From positions 2,327,677 through 2,391,676 of the forward strand of contig NZ_CP026362.1 of assembly GCF_004116955.1 (NCBI RefSeq): a stretch of DNA of 64,000 bases. Reading direction: 5' to 3'. Below the pieces are notes generated by a model, which did no database searches, was not told the origin of the DNA, and saw nothing but the letters and a program-made list of their open reading frames with translations. Made by a program: the position numbers and the translations under genes. This document shows, piece after piece, positions 8,296 to 19,589 of this stretch. Source of the DNA: Bacillus vallismortis (GTDB lineage: Bacteria; Bacillota; Bacilli; Bacillales; Bacillaceae). Within the stretch, counting starts at the first letter, position 1. Every line of letters begins with the position of its first letter.

Positions 8296-9564
8296 ATGGA
8301 ATCATCAAAACAAAATAACGGAATGACGATTGTTGCAATTGGTTCAATTCCTTTAATATTAACACTTGGAAACTCAATGCTAATTCCGATTTTGCCAAAA
8401 ATGAAATCTGAACTTCATTTATCACAATTTCAAGTCAGTCTCGTGATCACAGTATTTTCCTTGATTGCGGCGTTCGCCATTCCGATTGTCGGTTATCTCG
8501 CAGACCGGTTCTCAAGGAAAATCATCATTATTCCCTGCTTATTTCTGTATGGTGCCGGCGGCTTGTTAGCCGGATTTGCCGCAGGTTTTTTTGACAATGC
8601 CTACCCTTGGGTCATGGCAGGACGGGCGCTTCAAGGAATCGGGGCAGCCGGAACCGGCCCGATTGCCATGGCGCTGACGGGGGATCTGTTTAAAGGCGCC
8701 CAGGAAAGCAAGGTGCTCGGCCTCGTTGAAGCTTCAAACGGCATGGGGAAAGTGCTTTCGCCAATCATTGGCTCCCTTATCGCCCTGCTTGTCTGGTATG
8801 GCGCGTTTTTTGCCTTCCCTGTGTTTTGCATCATTTCGATCGTGCTGACTTGGGTTTTTATTAAAGAAAAGAAAAAGGAAAAAGAACCGCCCCCGATCGG
8901 AAAATACGCGAAAGGCCTGTTAAGTGTTTTTAAACATGAAGGCAGATGGCTATTTACCGCTTATTTAGCCGGTGCGACTTGTTTGTTTACCTTGTTCGGG
9001 ATCCTTTTTTACCTATCTGATGTCCTTGAAAAAACGTACGATACCGACGGCGTCAAAAAAGGCTTGATTTTGGCGATTCCGCTTTTGGTCATGTGTGTGA
9101 CGTCCTATATAACCGGAAGCAAAATCGGAAAAAAGCAATCGCTGATGAAAAAGCTGATCGTCCTTGGATTGGCTTTTATGACGGTTTCTTACGCGTCATT
9201 GTCTTTCATTGAAAATCTTGTGTTCTTTATCAGCGTTCTCGTGTTAAGCAGTATAGGGTCCGGCCTTGTCCTTCCTTGTGTGAACAGCTTTATTACCGGG
9301 GCTGTCGGTAAAGAAAGACGGGGATTTGTGACCTCGCTGTACGGATCGGTTCGCTTCTTGGGGGTTGCCATCGGGCCTCCCATTTTCGGCCGCCTCATGC
9401 AATGGTCCAGACCCGGCATGTTTTTAAGCATTGCGGGATTGACGCTTGTTGTCGGCATTCTCGTGATGTTGCTCATCCATGTGAATCAAAACAAAGAAGA
9501 CACAAAGGAAAAAGAAGATTCTAAAAAGGCTGGCAATCGACTTCAGCCTGCTGAGGAAAGGTAG
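8296..9564 (+). CDS. yitG: Major facilitator superfamily transporter (YitG)
   Basis: A 422-residue integral membrane protein with about twelve hydrophobic segments. It has the MFS loop signature [11 protein letters not shown] between helices 2 and 3 and a charged, soluble C-terminal tail. It resembles drug/metabolite proton antiporters, but the substrate is unknown. ATG 8296 is chosen because the in-frame GTG 8284 overlaps the AAAGGAG site. It ends 7 bases before yitF, so the two are cotranscribed, suggesting export or import related to the yitF substrate. Confidence 0.88.
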   Translation: MESSKQNNGMTIVAIGSIPLILTLGNSMLIPILPKMKSELHLSQFQVSLVITVFSLIAAFAIPIVGYLADRFSRKIIIIPCLFLYGAGGLLAGFAAGFFDNAYPWVMAGRALQGIGAAGTGPIAMALTGDLFKGAQESKVLGLVEASNGMGKVLSPIIGSLIALLVWYGAFFAFPVFCIISIVLTWVFIKEKKKEKEPPPIGKYAKGLLSVFKHEGRWLFTAYLAGATCLFTLFGILFYLSDVLEKTYDTDGVKKGLILAIPLLVMCVTSYITGSKIGKKQSLMKKLIVLGLAFMTVSYASLSFIENLVFFISVLVLSSIGSGLVLPCVNSFITGAVGKERRGFVTSLYGSVRFLGVAIGPPIFGRLMQWSRPGMFLSIAGLTLVVGILVMLLIHVNQNKEDTKEKEDSKKAGNRLQPAEER

Positions 9565-9571
9565 TATCAGT

Positions 9572-11412
<1,841 letters not shown>

Positions 11413-11420
11413 TAGGCAGA

Positions 11421-11441
11421 GGCTCTCAGTAGGCGAGAGCC
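11421..11441. terminator. Hairpin between convergent yitE and yitD
   Basis: GGCTCTC and GAGAGCC pair around a 7-base loop. No clear T run follows on either side, so terminator function is only likely from position. Confidence 0.4.
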
Positions 11442-11455
11442 CCGCAGCCACCGTT

Positions 11456-12214
11456 TTACAAATAAAAGGTATCGGATCTTAACCCTAAACGCAGCGTCTC
11501 CAACGCGATCGCATCTTGAAACGGGATGTTGGCCAGATTCACATTCGACCCGACCCTTTGGATAAACCCCTGCTGGAGCGTTTTGTTCGGCGCTTCAAAA
11601 ATCAGCCTTGTGATATCAATATCCGAGGAAATGATGTCATCAACAATTTGAAACCGGACATCCCCGCTGCTGGAACAGATTCCGCCTGTCCCGCTTTCCC
11701 TTGCCTCCGTCATCACTTTTTCCGCACCCGCTTCCATATCCTCAACGATATACTCAAGCCATTCCTCGGAGCTTTGCCGGCTTGATAATTCCGCATCCTT
11801 GCTGCCCACCTCGCTCAGCACAAGAAATTCATCAGAAAAATCTGCAATATAAGCCGCTTTCTCTTTATTTGTCATTGGAAGCGTGCCATTTGAAATTTCG
11901 ATATATTCACAGCCGAAATAGGTGCAGTACCGATGAAATTCATTCACTTTTTTCTGGCTTACATACTTTTCAAAAAGTGTGCCGCCAAAGAAAAATTGAA
12001 TGTCGTGCTCTTTCAGCGTGCTGATTTTTTCTTCAAGGTCTTTCGTAAGTAATGATGTGCCCCAACCGAATTTCACAAAATCAATATAGTCAGACGCCGC
12101 GGTGATGACATCTTTGAAATATTGCAAAGGATAGCCGTTATCAATTAAAATGGTCTGCCCGGTTTCTCTCGGCTTGCTTGTTCTCACTGGCAATTCTAGT
12201 GAAAAATCATTCAT
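11456..12214 (-). CDS. yitD: Phosphosulfolactate synthase, ComA family
   Basis: A 252-residue TIM-barrel protein of the ComA family. Conserved stretches include DNGYPLQYFKDVI, VDFVKFGWGTSL-like DYIDFVKFGWGTSLL, EISNGTLPM and VLSEVGSKD. In methanogens ComA adds sulfite to phosphoenolpyruvate, giving 2-phosphosulfolactate. B. subtilis spores contain sulfolactate, so that reaction is expected here. The start overlaps the yitC stop as ATGA, indicating translational coupling with the next enzyme of the pathway. The in-frame extension back to 12295 lies inside yitC and is not used. Confidence 0.92.
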   Translation of the reverse strand: MNDFSLELPVRTSKPRETGQTILIDNGYPLQYFKDVITAASDYIDFVKFGWGTSLLTKDLEEKISTLKEHDIQFFFGGTLFEKYVSQKKVNEFHRYCTYFGCEYIEISNGTLPMTNKEKAAYIADFSDEFLVLSEVGSKDAELSSRQSSEEWLEYIVEDMEAGAEKVMTEARESGTGGICSSSGDVRFQIVDDIISSDIDITRLIFEAPNKTLQQGFIQRVGSNVNLANIPFQDAIALETLRLGLRSDTFYL

Positions 12215-12897
12215 ATTATGACCCTCTCTATCGTAGGAACTTCTCTTTCTTGTCTCACTTTCATGACAAAATCGCCTGTCAATTCTTTTGTGCAATAGGC
12301 GATGTCTTCTGGATCAAACAATGGCTGGCGGCGGTCAAAAAATTTCTCCGCAACAGTAGAGCGATTGATTCTTTCCATCGCCTCCGCAGCCGTTACCTCA
12401 TTTGTCCCTTCAATGATGCCCTTTATATACTGCGCACACGCCATGTCGTCATCACCTGACGGATGGGAAGCGACAATGTTGATCACGCAATTCTTGTCGC
12501 CAAGCGTTTTCACGTGCTCTGCCGTTGTTCTGGCGTTGGAAAATCCAGTCACGAACAGGTGCTTGGCGTTCAGCGCCCCTAACGCCGCTGTGACGCCGTT
12601 TGTTGTTTTCTGGATCAGGCGCTTATCCGCCATGTCCTGCTCCGCCATGCGTTTTGGCGAATTATCCAAATCAAATCCGCTGATACCGACCCCCTTTTCT
12701 TCTCCCGTCAATACGTAATCCGGATAGGTGTTTTTCAGTGCAAAGGCTTCGTCAGCTGTCCGGACCAAGTAAATCTCTTTCGCCCCGCCGATAAACGCAT
12801 AATGGGCGACCGTAAAGGCTCTGATGACATCAATGACGATATGAATATCCCCCGGGGCAAGCGTATGATGATGCCCCTGATAAATGGTAATCGGCAT
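12211..12897 (-). CDS. yitC: 2-phosphosulfolactate phosphatase, ComB family
   Basis: A 228-residue member of the ComB family, starting MPITIYQGHHHTLAPGDIHIVIDVIRA with the conserved VIDVIRAFT near residue 24, then LTGEEKG and TTNGVTA. ComB hydrolyses 2-phosphosulfolactate to sulfolactate, the step after ComA (yitD), with which it overlaps by 4 bases. ATG 12897 has AAGGAGAGG upstream. It is divergent from yitB-yitA-yisZ, which encode sulfate-to-sulfite enzymes, so the two operons look functionally linked. Confidence 0.92.
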   Translation of the reverse strand: MPITIYQGHHHTLAPGDIHIVIDVIRAFTVAHYAFIGGAKEIYLVRTADEAFALKNTYPDYVLTGEEKGVGISGFDLDNSPKRMAEQDMADKRLIQKTTNGVTAALGALNAKHLFVTGFSNARTTAEHVKTLGDKNCVINIVASHPSGDDDMACAQYIKGIIEGTNEVTAAEAMERINRSTVAEKFFDRRQPLFDPEDIAYCTKELTGDFVMKVRQEREVPTIERVII

Positions 12898-13083
12898 AAT
12901 ACCTCTCCTTGGGCATAAAACCATTTTGCTTAAAAGCATATTCAGGCGGTCTCTTAATGGTTCCGCTCCTCATTTTAGGCGCGGGCCGCACCTGAAAAAC
13001 CTGAACCTTTATGCAAAACATGAATAGTCTGCCTATAACTCGATCAATAGATAAAAAACAGAGATGCAAACGGGGGGAAAACG

Positions 13084-13797
13084 TTGAAGGAGCAAATCAT
13101 CACTTATGACACGTGGAACGACACGCTGTCCAAACAGATAACAGATCAATTGATCGATGAGCTCGATGTGTTGAAATGGGCTTTCCGAACATACGGGGAT
13201 AAGATTGTGTACGCGTGCAGCTTTGGTGCAGAAGGAATGGTGCTACTCGATCTCATATCAAAAATCAACAAAAACGCGCACATCATCTTTTTGGATACAG
13301 GGCTGCATTTTCACGAAACGTATGAGCTGATCGAGACCGTCAAAGAGCGATATCCGGCATTTACAATCCAGCTGCTCAAACCCGAGCTCAGCTTAAAAGA
13401 GCAAGAAACAAAATACGGTGGAGAACTGTGGAAACATAACCCGAATTTCTGCTGCCAATTAAGAAAAATTGAACCGCTGCAAAAGCACCTGTCCGGCATG
13501 ACAGCTTGGATTTCGGGACTGCGCCGTGAGCAATCACCCACGAGAAAGCATATTCAATACGTGAATCTTGACCTGAAGTTCAAACTGATCAAAATTTGCC
13601 CACTCATCCACTGGACATGGGATGACGTTTGGACGTACATCCGCCTGCACCATTTGCCTTATAACAAACTGCACGATCAACATTACCCGAGCATAGGCTG
13701 TGAAATGTGTACGTTGCCTTCCTCGGACCCGGACGATGAGAGGGCCGGAAGATGGGCCGGACGGGAGAAAACAGAATGCGGCCTGCATCAAAATTAA
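13084..13797 (+). CDS. yitB: APS/PAPS reductase, iron-sulfur type (CysH paralog)
   Basis: A 237-residue thioredoxin-dependent reductase making sulfite from activated sulfate. It has the substrate-loop motif SFGAEGMVLLDL at about residue 44, the [4Fe-4S] cysteine pairs CC (FCCQL) and CxxC (CEMC), and the catalytic cysteine in ECGLH at the C-terminus. The start is TTG 13084 behind GGGGGGAAAA. It is a paralog of the main CysH. Sitting beside the sulfolactate genes, it probably supplies sulfite to that pathway. Confidence 0.92.
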   Translation: MKEQIITYDTWNDTLSKQITDQLIDELDVLKWAFRTYGDKIVYACSFGAEGMVLLDLISKINKNAHIIFLDTGLHFHETYELIETVKERYPAFTIQLLKPELSLKEQETKYGGELWKHNPNFCCQLRKIEPLQKHLSGMTAWISGLRREQSPTRKHIQYVNLDLKFKLIKICPLIHWTWDDVWTYIRLHHLPYNKLHDQHYPSIGCEMCTLPSSDPDDERAGRWAGREKTECGLHQN

Positions 13798-13905
13798 TGG
13801 CGGCATGTCTTTGTTAAGGGATTGAAAACATGTTGAGCGCTGCTAAAGCTTTCAGCAAGCGCAGATAAGAAAACAAAGCAAACGTAAAAATGGAGGTTGA
13901 ACACG

Positions 13906-15075
13906 TTGAATGGAAACGAACCCCATGGAGGGGTGTTAATCAACCGCTGCGAACCCGCATGCCATTTTGAAGGGTGCACGTGCGAAGCGGAGCTGGACCA
14001 ACTTGCACTGAGCGACCTGGAGCTTATCGCGATCGGCGGCTACAGCCCGTTAACTGGGTTTTTGGGAGAAAAAGATTATCATTCTGTTGTGAAAGAAATG
14101 AGGCTGGCAAACGGATTGCCGTGGAGCCTGCCGATTACGCTAACGGTCAAGGAAGAAACAGCAAACAAGCTGTCTGCCGGAGATCGTGTCAAGCTTGTGA
14201 GAGACGGCGTTGCCTACGGCATGATCACAGTCACTGATATTTACCGGCCTGATAAAACACAAGAAGCGCTGTCTGTTTATAAAACAACCGATCCTGCCCA
14301 CCCAGGCGTAAAAAAATTGCTGGAGCGTCAGGATTACTATATCGGAGGGCCTGTCACGGTCAGCCGCCTTCCCGACAAATCCTTCGAACAGTTCTATGCG
14401 GCGCCTGCCGAAACAAGAGCGGCCTTTACAAAACTCGGCTGGAAAACGATTGTTGGTTTTCAAACCAGGAACCCTGTTCACAGAGCGCATGAATATATTC
14501 AAAAAACAGCGTTGGAAACGGTCGACGGTCTGCTGCTTCACCCGCTTGTCGGAGAAACGAAGTCAGACGATATCCCGTGTGATATCAGAATGGAGAGCTA
14601 TCAGGTTTTGCTTGATCACTATTATCCAAAGGATCGTGTCATGTTATCGGTTTTCCCTGCCGCCATGCGGTATGCAGGTCCGCGTGAAGCGATTTTCCAT
14701 GCGCTCGTCCGCAAAAATTACGGCTGCACCCATTTTATTGTAGGCCGAGATCATGCGGGTGTCGGCAGCTATTACGGAACGTACGACGCGCAACATATTT
14801 TTCAATCATTCACAGAAGAGGAGCTGGGCATCAAGCCGCTGTTTTTTGAACACAGCTTTTACTGCCGGAAATGTGGAAACATGGGCACCTCAAAAACGTG
14901 TCCGCACAGCCCAAGAGACCACATCCACTTATCGGGCACAAAAGTGAGAGAGCTTCTTCGCCAAGGCAAAAAGCCGCCTAAAGAATTCAGCCGGCCTGAG
15001 GTCGCCAACGTGCTGATCAAGGGACTTCATCAACAGCCTGTTGCGATCCAGCAAAACAACGGGGGATTGCAATGA
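13906..15075 (+). CDS. yitA: Sulfate adenylyltransferase (ATP sulfurylase)
   Basis: A 389-residue enzyme forming adenosine phosphosulfate from sulfate and ATP. The PUA-like N-terminal domain is followed by the catalytic nucleotidyltransferase core with [13 protein letters not shown] (HxxH type) and GRDHAGVG, and a C-terminal segment with CxxC and CPHS cysteines and the SGTKVRELL motif. Start TTG 13906 lies 9 bases after GGAGG. The in-frame TTG 13897 overlaps the ribosome site. It overlaps yisZ by 4 bases. Confidence 0.94.
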   Translation: MNGNEPHGGVLINRCEPACHFEGCTCEAELDQLALSDLELIAIGGYSPLTGFLGEKDYHSVVKEMRLANGLPWSLPITLTVKEETANKLSAGDRVKLVRDGVAYGMITVTDIYRPDKTQEALSVYKTTDPAHPGVKKLLERQDYYIGGPVTVSRLPDKSFEQFYAAPAETRAAFTKLGWKTIVGFQTRNPVHRAHEYIQKTALETVDGLLLHPLVGETKSDDIPCDIRMESYQVLLDHYYPKDRVMLSVFPAAMRYAGPREAIFHALVRKNYGCTHFIVGRDHAGVGSYYGTYDAQHIFQSFTEEELGIKPLFFEHSFYCRKCGNMGTSKTCPHSPRDHIHLSGTKVRELLRQGKKPPKEFSRPEVANVLIKGLHQQPVAIQQNNGGLQ

Positions 15076-15683
15076 CTCACAAACCGAACATCATTTGGCA
15101 CCCCGCTGCCATTTCAAAGTCTGACAGACAATCCTTAAACGGACACAAAAGCTGCGTCCTCTGGTTTACCGGGCTGTCAGGCTCAGGAAAATCGGTGCTG
15201 GCCAATGCCGTTGATGAAAAGCTGTACCGGATGGGCATTCAGAGCTATGTGCTTGACGGCGATAATATCCGCCACGGCTTAAACAAAGACCTTGGTTTTC
15301 AGACTGAAGACAGAATTGAAAACATCCGCCGGATCGGAGAAGTGTCGAAGCTGTTTGTCGATAGCGGGCAAATGATTTTAACGGCTTTTATTTCTCCATT
15401 CAGAGAAGACCGTGACATGGTCAGAGCGCTCTTTCCTCAAGGAGAATTCTTTGAAATTTACGTAAAATGCCCGCTGCATGTCTGCGAACAGCGCGATCCG
15501 AAGGGCCTTTATCAAAAAGCGCGAAACGGAGAGATCAAACATTTTACCGGGATCGATTCTCCGTATGAAGCGCCGCTTTCACCGGACTTCATCATTGAAT
15601 CAGACCAGATCTCTATTTCCGATGGAGCTGAAATCATCATTACGGAACTGCAAACCAAAGGCATCATAAAAAAACCCGAATGA
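15072..15683 (+). CDS. yisZ: Adenylylsulfate (APS) kinase
   Basis: A 203-residue CysC-type kinase that phosphorylates APS to PAPS. The P-loop GLSGSGKS is at about residues 34-41, followed by [31 protein letters not shown] and [11 protein letters not shown], all typical of the family. Its ATG overlaps the yitA stop (ATGA), so it is translated coupled to ATP sulfurylase. It is the last gene of yitB-yitA-yisZ; a terminator overlaps its stop codon. Confidence 0.94.
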   Translation: MTHKPNIIWHPAAISKSDRQSLNGHKSCVLWFTGLSGSGKSVLANAVDEKLYRMGIQSYVLDGDNIRHGLNKDLGFQTEDRIENIRRIGEVSKLFVDSGQMILTAFISPFREDRDMVRALFPQGEFFEIYVKCPLHVCEQRDPKGLYQKARNGEIKHFTGIDSPYEAPLSPDFIIESDQISISDGAEIIITELQTKGIIKKPE

Positions 15684-15695
15684 TATCGGGTTTTT
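15667..15695. terminator. Bidirectional terminator between yisZ and yisY
   Basis: AAAAACCCGA and TCGGGTTTTT form a stem with a 7-base loop, with A and T runs on the two sides. It serves the converging genes. Confidence 0.9.
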
Positions 15696-15696
15696 C

Positions 15697-16503
15697 TTAT
15701 GATTTGGCGAATTGCGCAATCAAACGGTTCATCTTCTCTTTTTCCTCATAAAAAGCCCCGTGCCCGCTGTTTGCAAACGGAACCAATTCCGACTGCTTGA
15801 TGCCGCGCTTCAATTCTTTCGCGAAATCAAACGGTGCAATTTGATCCTTACTCCCGTGCAGGATCAGCGCTGGAACTTTGATTGACACAAGATCCTTTCT
15901 GAGATCCTCGTCTCTTAATGCATGGCCTGAGCGGATCGTCCCGTAGGAGGAAGCCTCCAGCATCAAATTGAGAAACCACCCCCTGAGCTCTGGTGATACC
16001 TCTTTCTCAAAAAATTGTTTCCCTAAATCATCCAGCGTTTTTGGCCGATCCATTTTGAATTGTTCAATCATATCGTCAATATCCTGCTTCCTCATCCCGT
16101 ACGGATAACCCGGGCGTTTTGTAAATGCGGGCGCCGCTGCTGACAATAAAATCAGCTTATCAATATCCGCTCCATCATGCCTTGCCATATAACGGATGGC
16201 AATGGCGCTGCCCATCGAAAAACCGGCAAGCACCGCGTTCTCAAGCTGCAGCGTATAAATGACTGCCTTCACATCGTCGGCCATCGTATCATAATCGTAG
16301 CCTTCCCAAGGGCGGTCAGATTGCCCATATCCCCGGAAATCAATGCCAATAAAACGAAATCCTCTTTTCGGAAGCTCATTCATTTGATATTCAAACATCT
16401 TATGATTCAACGGCCACCCGTGCAAAAAGATGATCGGCCTTCCATGCCCGATATCCTCTACAAACAATGTGACATGCTCCTCGGTTTTGACGTAATGCCC
16501 CAT
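15697..16503 (-). CDS. yisY: Alpha/beta hydrolase (YisY)
   Basis: A 268-residue alpha/beta hydrolase like bacterial non-heme chloroperoxidases and esterases. It has the oxyanion motif HGWPLNHKMF, the nucleophile elbow GFSMGSA (serine at about residue 97), an acid in HGSKDQIAPF and the histidine in NSGHGAFYE. The substrate is unknown. ATG 16503 is preceded by AGGAGGAATGCGGA. An upstream extension to 16620 is not supported. Confidence 0.9.
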   Translation of the reverse strand: MGHYVKTEEHVTLFVEDIGHGRPIIFLHGWPLNHKMFEYQMNELPKRGFRFIGIDFRGYGQSDRPWEGYDYDTMADDVKAVIYTLQLENAVLAGFSMGSAIAIRYMARHDGADIDKLILLSAAAPAFTKRPGYPYGMRKQDIDDMIEQFKMDRPKTLDDLGKQFFEKEVSPELRGWFLNLMLEASSYGTIRSGHALRDEDLRKDLVSIKVPALILHGSKDQIAPFDFAKELKRGIKQSELVPFANSGHGAFYEEKEKMNRLIAQFAKS

Positions 16504-16707
16504 TCCGCATTCCTCCTGTTCCCTTTTCTTTCCCGGCCTGTAAACGCCTTGACGCACAGGAAGCTTTCCATTTATGCTTACAAAACAAGCGGGCTGCTGT
16601 ACCAAGAAAAGGCTCTTCACGATTCACTATATGTAGCAATCCCCGTAACGATCTATTAAATTGATCCCGGAGACTTCTGGTTTTCGGGCAGCAAAGGATG
16701 TCATCAC

Positions 16708-17346
16708 ATGAATAAAATAGTGATTCAAAAACCGCACATACCGGAAAGCCTGCAAACCGCAGATTTTCATGAAACCGTGACACAGGATGATGTGGTCAGC
16801 ATGCATTTGTTTGAAAATTGTACAATCTGCGGTGCAGATATTGAAAGACTTTGTATCGAAAAATCGATATTTAGAAATGTCGTATTTATTGATGTGTCTT
16901 TCCGGCATATTGAACTGACCGATGTGGTCTTTGAAAAATGTGATCTGTCAAACGCCGATTTCAGCGGGGCTGTCATTCACAGAACTTCCATTAAGCAATC
17001 CAAAATGGTTGGAATGAATGCAGCGGACTCAACGCTGCGGAATGTTTCGTTCGAGGAGTGCCACGGACATTTCAGTTCTTTTTCGTACTCAAATATGAAA
17101 CAGGTTCGTTTTGCGCACTGTACCCTTATGCAAAGCGAGTGCAGCAATATGACGCTCCAGCAGACACACTTTGACGGATGCGAACTGGAAAGCGCCAACT
17201 TTACCGGCACATCCCTTCAGAACATGGACATCAGCACGTCCCGTTTTGACCAGCTTCACGTCTCCCTCGACAAATTGAAAGGCTGTAAAATCGCGCCGGA
17301 GCACGCGATTGCTCTCGCCAGGGCGCTTGGAGCTGTCGTAGTATAA
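16708..17346 (+). CDS. yisX: Pentapeptide-repeat protein (YisX)
   Basis: A 212-residue protein built from pentapeptide repeats of the A(D/N)LXX or AxF type (FENCTI, FEKCDLSNADFSGAV, FDGCELESANFTGTSL). This predicts a right-handed quadrilateral beta-helix. Relatives (McbG, Qnr) mimic DNA and protect gyrase from inhibitors, but many members have no known role, so no resistance function should be assumed. It stands alone and converges on yisV. Confidence 0.88.
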   Translation: MNKIVIQKPHIPESLQTADFHETVTQDDVVSMHLFENCTICGADIERLCIEKSIFRNVVFIDVSFRHIELTDVVFEKCDLSNADFSGAVIHRTSIKQSKMVGMNAADSTLRNVSFEECHGHFSSFSYSNMKQVRFAHCTLMQSECSNMTLQQTHFDGCELESANFTGTSLQNMDISTSRFDQLHVSLDKLKGCKIAPEHAIALARALGAVVV

Positions 17347-17353
17347 CAAATGC

Positions 17354-18808
17354 TTAAGACATCATCAGGCGGCGGGCTGTATCAGCTGCCGCTTGAATGC
17401 CCGTTTCCAAATCCGCAAGAGATGCATAAGAATATGACAGCCTGATGCTGCTTCGCTCTTCGCCGTTGTAAATAGAACCGGGATTCACCAGCACCTGCTG
17501 TTTCAGCAGTTCATGAAAGAAACGGCTGACAGGCAAGGGTTTGTGAAATGTCACCCATATATAAAAGCCGCCGGCGGGAATCCGCCACGTGGCGATGTCT
17601 CCGGCATATCGCTTGAGAAACTGAACTGCCGCGTCTCTCTTTTGTTTTAAGACCCCGCGTATCCAAGTCAGATGCTTTTCATAATGCCCCTGCGACAGCC
17701 ATTCGGCGGCCGCCCACTGGGACAATCCGCTCGAGCCGTAGTCTGTCTGCATTTTAATGTCGGCCAGCCGTTCAATGACCGGTTCCGGTCCGGCCAGCCA
17801 GCCGATTCGAAGGCCAGGGCTCACTGTTTTTGAAAACGTGCCCACATATAAAACATTGCCTTCATGATCCATTGCTTTTAACGGCTGTGGCGGTTTTTCT
17901 TCAAACCATAAATCACCGTACGCATCATCCTCAATAATCGGCAGCTGCTCTTTTTTTGACAGGCCGATGATCTCTTTCCTTCGCTGCTCTGACATGACAG
18001 TGCCCGTCGGATTATGAAACGACGGTATGGTGTAAAGCAGCTGTCCCCCGTATTGTTTTCGATAAGAAGAAACCAGCCCCGTTTTGATTCCCGATTCATC
18101 CATCGGCAAGCCGCGAAGCCGCATCCCCGCTGATTGAAACACATGCAATGATTGAAGGTAGGACGGCTTTTCGGTCAAAATGACAGAACCTCGTTTTAAA
18201 AGCCCGATCGAGATGAGCTGAAGCGCCTGAAGTGCCCCGGACACAATGAAAATCGCTGACGGTGATACATGGATCTGCTTGCTTTTTAAATGATCCGCCA
18301 CTGCCTCCCTCAACTTAGGATTTCCTTTCGGCTGCTCGTATCCTAAAGACAGGGCGTGCGGATTGATCTGCTGAAACATCCGGCGCATTGTGTCAACAGG
18401 CAGCAGATCCGGTGAAAGCTCCCCTGTGCCTAATCTGATGATATCCGCTCTTGGTTCGTTTTGATGAATCCCCTGAATGATAGAAGAATTTGGGTGATGA
18501 ATGCCCGAACGGACGTAATCGTTCCAATCGAGCGGAGGCTCAGCCGCCAGCACGCTCCACGTACTGTTTACAACCTTCGTGCCCCCGCCCCTTCTCCCCT
18601 CTAACAGGCCTTGAGATGTGAGTTCATCAATGGCTACTGTCACTGTGCTGCGGTTCACTTGAAACATATCGGCCAGCGTTCTCTGCGAAGGAATTTTCGT
18701 CCCCACAGCCCACTCTCCGTGAAGAATTTTATCTTTCATGTATTGTTCGATCTGCCGATGCAGCGGAACATCCGAATATCGGCTTGGCTGCCATTGCGTC
18801 AAGGTCAT
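17354..18808 (-). CDS. yisV: MocR/GabR-type transcription regulator with aminotransferase domain (YisV)
   Basis: A 484-residue fusion. Residues 10-80 form a GntR winged helix (VPLHRQIEQYMKDKI, IPSQRTLADMFQVNRSTV). Residues about 110-480 form a type-I aminotransferase-like domain containing the PLP lysine in GTFSKTVSPGLRIGWL. Such regulators sense amino compounds through PLP. ATG 18808 sits directly after a GAGGGGGG stretch, giving the 484-residue form. It is divergent from the LysE-type exporter yisU, its probable target, and an inverted repeat overlaps its promoter. Confidence 0.9.
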   Translation of the reverse strand: MTLTQWQPSRYSDVPLHRQIEQYMKDKILHGEWAVGTKIPSQRTLADMFQVNRSTVTVAIDELTSQGLLEGRRGGGTKVVNSTWSVLAAEPPLDWNDYVRSGIHHPNSSIIQGIHQNEPRADIIRLGTGELSPDLLPVDTMRRMFQQINPHALSLGYEQPKGNPKLREAVADHLKSKQIHVSPSAIFIVSGALQALQLISIGLLKRGSVILTEKPSYLQSLHVFQSAGMRLRGLPMDESGIKTGLVSSYRKQYGGQLLYTIPSFHNPTGTVMSEQRRKEIIGLSKKEQLPIIEDDAYGDLWFEEKPPQPLKAMDHEGNVLYVGTFSKTVSPGLRIGWLAGPEPVIERLADIKMQTDYGSSGLSQWAAAEWLSQGHYEKHLTWIRGVLKQKRDAAVQFLKRYAGDIATWRIPAGGFYIWVTFHKPLPVSRFFHELLKQQVLVNPGSIYNGEERSSIRLSYSYASLADLETGIQAAADTARRLMMS

Positions 18809-18826
18809 CCCCCCTCTTTTCTTCAC

Positions 18827-18862
18827 ATTATACATTTGGCTGGTTCTCATCCCAACCAAATG
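18827..18862 (-). promoter_or_regulatory. yisV promoter with overlapping operator-like inverted repeat
   Basis: On the minus strand, TTGGGA (18850-18855) and TATAAT (18827-18832) are 17 bases apart. CATTTGGCTGG (18833-18843) and CCAACCAAATG (18852-18862) form an inverted repeat (10 of 11 matches, 8-base gap) covering the spacer and -35 box, as expected for autorepression by YisV. Confidence 0.6.
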
Positions 18863-18867
18863 GCCGG

Positions 18868-18895
18868 TGACTCGGGAAAAAATCTCCCTTATGAT
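18868..18895 (+). promoter_or_regulatory. Possible yisU promoter
   Basis: A GTGACT-like -35 about 18867-18872 and TATGAT at 18890-18895 are 17 bases apart, just downstream of the inverted repeat in the yisV-yisU region. The -35 is weak, which would suit an activated promoter. Confidence 0.35.
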
Positions 18896-18928
18896 TGAAA
18901 AAACAGATGTGAAAGGAGTTTTTTCCGC

Positions 18929-19540
18929 ATGAATGCAATCATTCACGGAGTTGTGCTTGCCTTTGGCCTCATTTTGCCGCTGGGAGCGCAGAATGTATTT
19001 ATTTTTCAGCAAGGGGCGTGGCAAAGGCATATTTGGCGGGCACTTCCTGCCATCATCAGCGCTTCTGTCTGCGATACTCTGTTAATTGTTTTAGCTGTTG
19101 CTGGCATATCTGTCATCGTCCAGCAGCTGCCTGTGTTTGAGACAGTCATGATGGCCGGCGGATTTTTGTTTCTCCTCTATATGGGCTGGGTGACTTGGAA
19201 CAGCCGTCCGGAAGCAAACCAAAATGAGGAAAATACGTTCACAGCTAAAAAACAAGCTGCGTTTGCGGCCGCCGTTTCTCTTTTAAATCCGCACGCTATT
19301 CTGGACACGATCGGCGTCATTGGCACGAGCTCGCTCCAATACTCTGGGAATGAGAAATGGCTCTTTATGACCGCATGCATCGCCGTGTCTTGGATTTGGT
19401 TTATCAGTCTTGCGATAGCGGGACGGCTGTTTCAGACAATGGATACAAGCGGCAGGCTTATGCTGATCCTAAACAAATGCTCGGCAGTTGTAATGTGGAT
19501 AGCAGCAGGATATTTCGGGGTATCATTATTCAGAAATTAA
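18929..19540 (+). CDS. yisU: LysE/ArgO-type amino acid exporter (YisU)
   Basis: A 203-residue membrane protein with about six helices. It starts MNAIIHGVVLAFGLILPLGAQNVFIFQQG, the conserved LysE/ArgO entry containing PLGAQN, and has LLNPHAILDTIGVIG in the middle. LysE members export basic amino acids; the substrate here is not proven. AAAGGAG precedes the ATG. It is divergent from the MocR regulator yisV, a common pairing for regulators sensing the exported compound. Confidence 0.9.
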   Translation: MNAIIHGVVLAFGLILPLGAQNVFIFQQGAWQRHIWRALPAIISASVCDTLLIVLAVAGISVIVQQLPVFETVMMAGGFLFLLYMGWVTWNSRPEANQNEENTFTAKKQAAFAAAVSLLNPHAILDTIGVIGTSSLQYSGNEKWLFMTACIAVSWIWFISLAIAGRLFQTMDTSGRLMLILNKCSAVVMWIAAGYFGVSLFRN

Positions 19541-19589
19541 AGGGAAAACAAAAGAGACAGCGAATGTCATAGAAAAGGAGGCAATGCTG

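Noticed and set aside
12898-13083. Sporulation sigma-factor promoters between yitC and yitB
   Set aside because: I looked for SigE and SigK patterns on both strands and found no match good enough to report, although sporulation control is likely.
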